A stretch of 64,000 bases of DNA, taken from NCBI GenBank assembly GCA_016748015.1, contig JAAOMT010000502.1, positions 686,519 through 750,518 on the forward strand, written 5' to 3'. A program made the translations under genes and the position numbers. Origin of the DNA: Geosiphon pyriformis (taxonomy: Eukaryota; Glomeromycota; Glomeromycetes; Archaeosporales; Geosiphonaceae). The notes beneath the pieces were generated by a model, which was not told the DNA's origin, ran no database searches, and was given only the letters and a program-made list of their open reading frames with translations. This document shows, one piece after another, positions 57,272-64,000 of this stretch (positions within the stretch are counted from its first letter, which is position 1; the number at the start of each line of letters is the position of its first letter).

Positions 57272-57840
57272 TTGGGTACTGGGTACACCCAAAACCCGAA
57301 TTTCCAGAACTATTTAAGTCTCTTGATTACCCCAGAAGATGCCACATCCAACAAATCAGAAGCCAACCAAAAACCACCCACCAACAATATCTTACCAGCA
57401 ACTATTACAGAAGATAAATCACTTACCACTATCTTTTTTTTTGAATTCAAGAAACCAGTTGAAACGCCACTATTTAGTAAAGCTGCCCTAAAATCAAAAC
57501 CCATTACTGTGATATATACAGATGCTAAAGTTGATAAACAGCACATAAAACTGATTCTAGACAGTAGATTAGCTGGTAGCATTATTACAAAACAACTTAT
57601 AGACCAACTAGGTTGCCAAGTTAATTGAGCTGCCAGCGCATGAATCATTACTGCTAATAGAGTGACCAAAACTCTGATCGGCAAGATTGATAATTTCTCT
57701 ATAGAAGTTAACAGCATCATTGTACCAATCAAGATATTAGTCATGGAAACCATTCAATACCAAGCACTCATTGGCAATAATTGGCTGTCCAAGACCAATA
57801 CAACACTTGATTAGAACATGCAGGAGCTTCAACTTAGCCA
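57272..57840 (+). pseudogene. Aspartic protease of element D
   Basis: The motif ILDSRLAGSIITKQL replaces the expected DSGSA: Gly to Arg and Ser to Leu, both single transitions. METIQYQALIGNNWLSKTN matches the QYQALVRN region of A and B. Stops are at 57629 and later. Confidence 0.75.
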
Positions 57841-59110
57841 GAACAGTCAACACATACACGTACCCATCACGTGTGGCCATTTCAAGACCACTAACACACC
57901 AGCACTCATTGAGTTCGAAGAAAAAGAGAAAAAACCTACCTGGGAAGCCTATCAAGTATCATGGGCTAAAGAAGACCACAATAAGCTACTGCCAATACTC
58001 CTCTGGGACAACAATGGAAAAGAAAAACAAAAGGAAAAACTTACTTAAAATGCCAACCAAATCTGGAAAACTAACAATGACCTGAATGAGTCTTTAACTT
58101 AGAAATGGGAAGAGACTGGCAAAGGAAAGGGAAAAAAAAAGGAAGAAGAAACAACTTCTACCAGCACCACTTATAATTACTACATCTATACTATTCCACA
58201 ATAATCTACCTATTGTCGATCAAAGCTCATATGCATTAATTGTGGCAAGAAATTGTCATCAATGGGTGCATGCTGTGATAACAATGAGAAATACCCAATG
58301 GCAACCAAGTTCTACTGTTGCTCATGCCTTGTTGAATGCTTTAGAAGGCCAAAATGAGTTGGAAAATGAGATAATAAGCCATGCTTGGCTTGTGGAGAAA
58401 CTCTTTTCAACAAAAAAATATGGAATGACATTCCTGAGAGAGGAGAAACATATGACAAATTGTGTTAGTATATGATTCTTATAAGCGACTGAATAAGGAA
58501 AGGAACACTCATAAATGCTGCTTGAAGATGAACAGTCAAATGTCTGGATGGTTGTCCATACAATGACAATGAAATATGGTGAATGGCACTTGCCAAAATT
58601 AAAAGAGTGTCACCAGAAAAAATAAAAACAATTAAAAATAACCCATCTGAACTCATAGAACTTGACTGGAACCCAGAACCAGTTATAAACCTTCTGAACT
58701 CAGAACAATTCCATGAACACTATTAAGAGCTAGCACCTATAAGAAAAGAGCAGAAACAACACTTGAAAGAAATCAACACTCAATTATGTAACTACTATTT
58801 GATCCCATATGACTTCCAATATTGTAATGAGTGTGACCTCATTTACAATCCACCACCATGTATAATCTACATGATTGTGGAAGAAAAAGAACCAATCAGC
58901 AGCTGCACATCAGAATTGGAATCAATTTTCAATCCCAATTCAAACTCTGACAACGACAATAACAAAAACAACAGTTCTAGCTCCACCCAATATAGCAACA
59001 AAAATAACAATAATTCAGACTTTGATACAAATTCTGAAACATAAATTGCACTCCCTAATCTCACCAAGGACCAAGAGCTGAAATAGTTCAGTGATAATAA
59101 TGAAAAAATT
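57841..59110 (+). pseudogene. Cysteine-rich spacer and acidic linker of element D
   Basis: After a Lys/Glu-rich part the cysteines appear: LICINCGKKL, FYCCSC, KPCLACGETLF and a last Cys about 25 residues on, then YCNEC near 58823, as in C. The Ser/Asn/Asp-rich linker (58900-59040) ends in TAA at 59042, an expected Gln. Stops fall mainly at Trp and Gln codons. Function unknown. Confidence 0.58.
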
Positions 59111-59965
59111 ATGCCAGAATATGTATATGATACTAATACAGGGTTTGATCTGAGATATCTAGAGAAGAATGTTATCAAATTGGAACCACATTTGCACACT
59201 TGCATTGATCTGAAAATAGCACTAGAAATTTCAGCAACAATAATGATTCAACTAGCCTTTAAAAGTAGTTTAGCAAAAAAGGGAATCAACATCAGAGGAG
59301 GAATAATTGATGCAGAATATGTAGAAAATATCATTGCAATGCTACAAAATTATTTAGAAAAAGCCTATATTATAGAGCCAAACAAAAAGATAGCACAGGC
59401 AATATTCCTGCCTCTGGTGAAAATAGCTCAATTAGTATCAGTGGAAAACAAGGAAAAATTAGGAATTACAGCAAAAGGGATACAGGGATTTGGATCCACA
59501 GATAGAATAGATATACCAATCAATATGGCAGAAGAAGAGGTTATTGACAAGAAAAAAATTATCTCCATCCATCAATCAATTTCCATCCCACCATATGACC
59601 AGTATATGTTAGCCATAAAAAGAGAAGTAAAAGATCAAACTCAGTTGTTTAAAGTAAAAGCCACCATCTGCAAATCAAGAAAAATTGGACTCACTAATCT
59701 TTATATACCAGCCAAAAGCCCCAAAAACATCAAAATTCCAATCTACAACACAACCAGAAATGTTATTGAAATACCAAAAAAAACTATCATTGGATACTTA
59801 ACCACTGAAGTTAAGGATCAACCACCAAATTACATTCCAGATTTTCTACAGCTTTGTGAATATGTGAATATTACATCACAAACCATTTATGAACAAAGCA
59901 AATGTTATTTGCTCCAACTGAAACAATTGGAACAGATGAACATAAGGAATCTAAACCCACTCTAA
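59111..59965 (+). pseudogene. dUTPase domain and following module of element D
   Basis: The dUTPase (59111-59500) reads TGFDLRYLEK (motif 1), AFKSSLAKKGINI (motif 2), RGGIIDAEYVENIIAMLQN (motif 3, catalytic Asp and Tyr kept), KKIAQAIFL (motif 4) and KGIQGFGST (motif 5). It is open for 284 codons into a beta-rich module (NLYIPAKSPKNIKIPIYN, TIIGYLTTEVKD) shared with C. Its reading frame is the best-preserved for motifs 3 to 5 in the window. The open frame stops at a TAA replacing Gln. Confidence 0.85.
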
Positions 59966-61428
59966 CAAATGCAATTAAAGATGTTACTTAACAATTTTAA
60001 TGACATTTTTGCTAGTAAAAATGAATTTGGCTGCACTAATATCATCTAGCATCAGATCAAGACTGAAAATGCAATGTCAATTAAACAAAGAGCATATCAA
60101 GTACCACCAGCCAGCCATGAGATCATCTGTCAAGAAATCAATCAGATGCTTGACAACAGGTTAATTTAGCTATCAATAAGTCCATGATTATTACCAGTGG
60201 TACTAGTTCATAAAAAGAATAAAAAAATCCGCTTTTGTGTGGACTACTGGAAACTGAATAGAGTAACAAAAAGAGACAGCTACCCAACTCCAAAGATCCA
60301 AGAACTTTTCAATGCTTTTGAAGGAAAGAAATGGTTTTCTGGAAACTGAATGGAGTAACAAAAAGAGACAGCTACCCAACTCCAAAGATCCAAGAACTTT
60401 TCAATGCTTTTGGAGGAAAGAAATGGTTTTCAACTTTAGACTTAGACAGCAGTTACTGGCAAGTAGCCATAAAACCAGAAGACAAAGAGAAAACAGCTTT
60501 TACAACTTGAGAAAGAAACTTTGAATTTGAAGTAATGCCATTTGGCTTGATAAATGCTCTAACCACTTTCCAGTAACTTATGGAAATTGTTTATACTGAA
60601 CTATTATGGAAATCAGTAGTCATATACTTAAATGACATCAATGTGTTCTCAAAAACATTCAATGATCATCTGTATCATCTCCAACAAGTGTTTGAAAGAC
60701 TGAGAAAAGCAGGATTAAAGTTGAATGCAAACAAATGTTTCTTTGGAAAAACAGAACTCAGGTTTTTAGAACATGTTGTGAGTAAAGATGGTATTAAAAC
60801 AAATCCAGACAAGATAGAAATTGTTAAAAACTTTCCAGTACCAAATAATCTTACAGAATTAAGAGCATTCTTGGGATTTGCTGCATACTATCACCACTTT
60901 ATTAAAGACTTTTCCAAAATAGCTCAACCACTATACCAACTACAAACAAAGAACACCAAATATGAATGAACTGAAACTCAACAAAAAGCTTTTGATACAT
61001 TGAAAAGAAAGCTTATTAAAGCCCCAATATTGATTTATCCAGATTATAGCAAGCCATTCATAATCACAACTGACATATCTAGTTAAGCATTAGAAGCAGT
61101 ACTATTACAGAAAGGACTGAATGGAAAAGAACACCTAGTAACTTATACTAGTAGAAGCTTAAGTCCAGCTGAAAAAAACTATGGAACTTCAGCACTAAAA
61201 CACTTAGCTATTTATTGGATTGTCATCAAATAGAAAAAATATTTGAGCCAGAAGTTTGACATATATATTAATCACAAAGAATTGACTTCAATTCAGAAAC
61301 AAGAATTTGGAAATGATTGCTATGCCAGATGGAAAATAGAACTTTTACTATTTAATTATATAGTATATTACAAAAAAGGAAAAAAAAATGGAAATGCTAA
61401 TGGATTGTCGCAAATAAGACAAATCTAA
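59966..61428 (+). pseudogene. Reverse transcriptase and RNase H of element D
   Basis: Connector NNFNDIFASKNEFG, then HKKNKKIRFCVDYWKLNR, LDLDSSYWQVAIKPEDK, FGLINALTTFQ and VIYLNDINVFSK, where the catalytic YLDD is YLND (GAT to AAT). A 92-bp duplication at 60247-60430 shifts the frame. RNase H: AFDTLKRKLIKAPILIYPD, YTSRSLSPAEKNYG, FDIYINHKELT. The frame ends at TAA 61426-61428 after IRQI. Confidence 0.87.
60247..60430 (+). repeat. 92-bp direct tandem duplication inside D's RT
   Basis: CTGGAAACTGAAT starts at 60247 and again at 60339; the two 92-bp units differ at only two sites I can see (GAATAGAG/GAATGGAG and TTGAAGG/TTGGAGG). The length is not a multiple of three, so it breaks the RT frame. 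No such duplication exists in C. Confidence 0.93.
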
Positions 61429-61458
61429 AAACATTTCAACCCAAAAATATAACAAAAC

Positions 61459-62994
61459 ATGAATATACAAAAATACCAACAACTCCAACATTATATAAAT
61501 ACCCAATTGTTCAAGGAAAAACTATCTCAAAAGAAACAAAACAACATAAAACAACAATCCAAATATTTTATCAACCACCAAAATATACTTTACTGGAAAA
61601 ACAGAAAGAATCCAGATCAACCAACCAGAGTAATTACAAAACCAGAGAAAGAAACAATATTGTTCAATATGCACTCGAATCCAACAGCAGAACATTTTCA
61701 CAAAGAAGCAATCATGAAAAAAACTAGAAAAATATACTATTGGCCATCAATGTATCTGGACATTATTCAATATGTTCAAAATTGTAATGTTTGTCAAAGA
61801 AAAGATAAAACAAAATTCAGTAAACCATTAAGACCAATTAAAGTGGGACAATCATTTGATCACATTGAAATTGACTTAGTTGGACCATTAACCATAACCA
61901 GTAAAGGCAACAGATACATTGTAGTAGCCATGGATTATTTTACTAAATGGCCAGAAGCAAAAGCCATTCAAAAAGCAGATGCAGAATCCGTTGTCGAATT
62001 TGTTCATCAAGATTTGATATGTTGACATAAATGTCCAAAAGAACTACTATCAGATCAAGGAACTCACGTTGTGAATAGAATATTGGCAGAATTAAATTAA
62101 AGATTTGGGATTAAAAGACCATTATTATTATCATACTATCCACAAACAAATGGGTTAGTTGAAAGATTCAACAGAACATTGTGTAAAACCATTGTTAAAA
62201 TCAGCCAAAAAAACCAGGACAAATAGAATTTGATTATATCATCAGTATTATTTGCTTATTGGACAATAAAGCAAAACACTATACAAGCAACACTATTCAA
62301 ATTAGTATATGGTAGAACAGCAACATTACCAGTTAAGATAGAAGTAAAGACATATCCAACAGAACCAATAACAAAAAAGAATTTTCAAAGAATATTATTA
62401 AGAAAAACATATGACTTAATAGAAACATTAGAAAACAAATGGCAAAAAGCAGCTGATAACATCCAAAAGTCACAAGAAAAACAAAAAAAAAGACATGACA
62501 ACCAACTACCAGATGAACCAGTTGAATTCAAAATTGGAGACAAAGTATTTCTACATTATATTAAAGCAAAAAAACAATGAAATAGAAAATTTGACCCCAA
62601 ATGGGATGGACCATTTCACATAGAAAAAATTCTTGGAAATGGAGCTTATAAATTAAAATGGAACAACAAAATTTTAGCCAAAGCAGCACATAGTGATCAA
62701 CTGAAACTATATCACTATATAGTATTATCATCTACCAGTAATATTCTACAATTAGGAGTACAGAGAATACTAGTCCAACCAGATGAGATTCCATGAGATC
62801 TGGAATTAATCATAATCATTGAATCAAACACGGAAGATTGAACAATAAAAAGAGTATATAAAGATATGGTAGATGTGACAAAGAACTTCAGAAAAATAGA
62901 AATTACTGATGACATCCACACACTAGCACAACAACTATTCTAACTGATTCAACAACAAAATATGAAAATTACTATTAATCAACAAATCATTTGA
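61459..62994 (+). pseudogene. Integrase of element D, separate ORF
   Basis: A 511-codon frame without indels, from ATG (MNIQKYQQLQHYINTQL) to TGA 62992-62994, with internal stops near 62023, 62098, 62226, 62578, 62795, 62839 and 62941. Zinc domain: NMHSNPTAEHFHKEA and CNVCQRKDK. Catalytic acids are all present: IDLVGPLTI, LLSDQGTHV, NGLVERFNR. The GPY/F module is intact: KWDGPFHIEKILGNGAYKL. Except for the stops it is the best-preserved integrase here. Confidence 0.88.
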
Positions 62995-63060
62995 TACTGA
63001 GATATCAGAAAGATACCCAAATACAAAAGTCAAAGGAAAACAAAAAACACTATCAACAAA

Positions 63061-63534
63061 ATGGTTCTGAAAATAAAATTAGCAATAGAAGAACCAATAA
63101 GTGTCATCACATATCAAAAGTTGACCAAAGAAACTTGGAAATAGTAGATACACAAATTTCCAAGGAACTTTTATTATTTCCACTTGGGATAATACTTGAA
63201 CATTCAAAACTTATACATGGATAAAACAAAACAATTATTCAACACAACAATACTGCAACAACTAGAACAATTGATAGGAAAGAACAATTTAACTACACAA
63301 ACAAGAGCCATATATTGGCTACATACTGGATTTTAAAACAGACCAGAAATTTTACTTAATCCAAAATTGGACTCCATTATGGTTAACCAAATGAAAAAAA
63401 TAACCAATGCTCAATTTGAAGAATTACAGAACAGAATAACACAAATAATTCTTGAAAAAGAAGTTCAGGAAATACTCAAAAAGAAAGAATTAGAGTTAGG
63501 AGATTTGGGAGATCTTGATGGAGCTCAATATTAA
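63061..63534 (+). pseudogene. Third ORF of family III (element D)
   Basis: From ATG (MVLKIKLAIEEP) to TAA 63532-63534, about 157 codons. TAG-TAG replaces Trp-Trp (TGGTGG in C), and later TAA codons replace Gln (one at about 63337, Gln in C). The C-terminal half MDKTKQLFNTTILQQLEQL is close to C. It ends 14 nt before the LTR. Function unknown. Confidence 0.58.
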
Positions 63535-63548
63535 AAAAGAGAGAATAA
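63534..63548 (+). promoter_or_regulatory. Polypurine tract of element D
   Basis: AAAAAAGAGAGAATAA directly precedes the LTR start TATTACTCA. C has a comparable AAAAAGAAGAAAATAA before its 3' LTR. Confidence 0.65.
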
Positions 63549-64000
63549 TATTACTCATAAAATATAAAAAATATATTAGCATATAAATTAGCCAATTAGA
63601 AATAGCCATAGTAAATGTGGAATTTCAGGATTCTTCTCAAGAGGAATTGCAGGATTCCAAGAATTTCAGGATTCTTGTACAAGAAATTGCAGAATTCTAG
63701 AATTCTAGGATTTCTCTCAAAAAGAATTGCAGAATTCCAGGAATTCCAGAATTTCTGGTGTGAAGAATTAAGGAATTGAGAAATCTCAATTATGTATATA
63801 TAGCAGTAGCATTAGAAGTAAAAAAGACAGATCTCTCTGTTGAGATTTAATCTAAGCAATCATCCATATCACAAATATCAATAAATAATTATTCATTATC
63901 TTCAATTTTACTTTTCACTATCAACACTTTATGTTGATAGTAATTGATACTTAACCACACTGGAACAATAGCTCTTGATTATGGCTATTAATGGGATACT
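63549..64000 (+). repeat. 3' LTR of element D, truncated by the window end
   Basis: It aligns with 54304-54760 of the 5' LTR, including the CTTCTCAAGAGGAATTGCAG array and ATAGCTCTTGATTATGGCTA. The remaining 400 bp or so lie beyond the window. Confidence 0.92.

Larger units (their letters stand above)
54304..64000 (+). mobile_element. Element D: family III Ty3/gypsy retrotransposon inserted in C, 3' end outside window
   Basis: It holds the 5' LTR, primer-binding site, Gag, CCHC, protease, Cys-rich spacer, dUTPase, RT-RNase H, integrase, third ORF and the first 452 bp of the 3' LTR. The left flank is CCAG (54300-54303); the right flank is not visible. D sits in C in opposite orientation. Damage includes a decayed protease motif, a YLND RT motif and a 92-bp tandem duplication in RT. 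Confidence 0.93.

Noticed and set aside
57310-57753. 147-aa minus-strand open frame
   Set aside because: Antisense of the D protease region, where the sense strand has the retropepsin motif and matches A and B.
1-64000. tRNA or rRNA genes
   Set aside because: I looked for tRNA-like box A/B sequences and rRNA landmarks by eye and saw none that I could support.

Overview
This window is a eukaryotic transposable-element graveyard. I see no host gene, rRNA or tRNA in 64 kb. Every recognisable coding stretch belongs to LTR retrotransposons of the Ty3/gypsy type or to non-LTR (LINE) retrotransposons, and nearly all carry premature stops. The DNA is very AT-rich. The LINE proteins (CCHC ORF1; endonuclease-RT-RNase H ORF2) resemble those I associate with arbuscular mycorrhizal fungi (Glomeromycotina). 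That assignment is inference from family resemblance and was not searched.

Three LTR families can be separated by their own LTRs, all with TGTTA...TAACA ends and, where checkable, 4-bp target duplications. Family I (LTR about 970 bp): element A (1-8849, + strand, left LTR outside the window), element B (13781-23635, complete) and a solo LTR (33372-34343). Family II (LTR about 650-750 bp): element F (24792-33139), the older host element E (24730 to about 47770, cut up by five insertions) and two solo LTRs on the minus strand. Family III (LTR about 850 bp): element C (48043-54303, minus strand), element D (54304-64000, + strand, inserted into C, right end outside the window) and LTR fragments at 8850-9687. 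LINEs: a decayed copy split by B (10621-13780 and 23636-24010), a minus-strand ORF1 relic (about 9690-10390), a near-complete 6.8-kb copy inside E (39260-46043) and a 5' fragment (47771-48042).

Layout: A; family III LTR debris; LINE relic interrupted by B; an almost pure A/T stretch; E, whose 5' LTR holds F and a solo LTR, whose RT holds a solo LTR and whose RNase H region holds the LINE; a LINE fragment; then C with D inside it. The insertions give a relative chronology.

The most interesting biology is the design of families I and III. Both place a dUTPase domain, with its five motifs recognisable, between protease and reverse transcriptase, preceded by a conserved cysteine-rich (zinc-like) spacer. 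In all four copies the RNase H frame ends at a TAA and the integrase starts at its own ATG 30-57 nt later. All three families also carry a third small ORF between integrase and the 3' LTR; in I and II its stop lies inside the LTR. The decay is dominated by C:G to T:A transitions: stops sit at expected Trp, Gln and Arg codons, and the LINE ORF2 stays in frame over 4.7 kb despite 13 nonsense codons.
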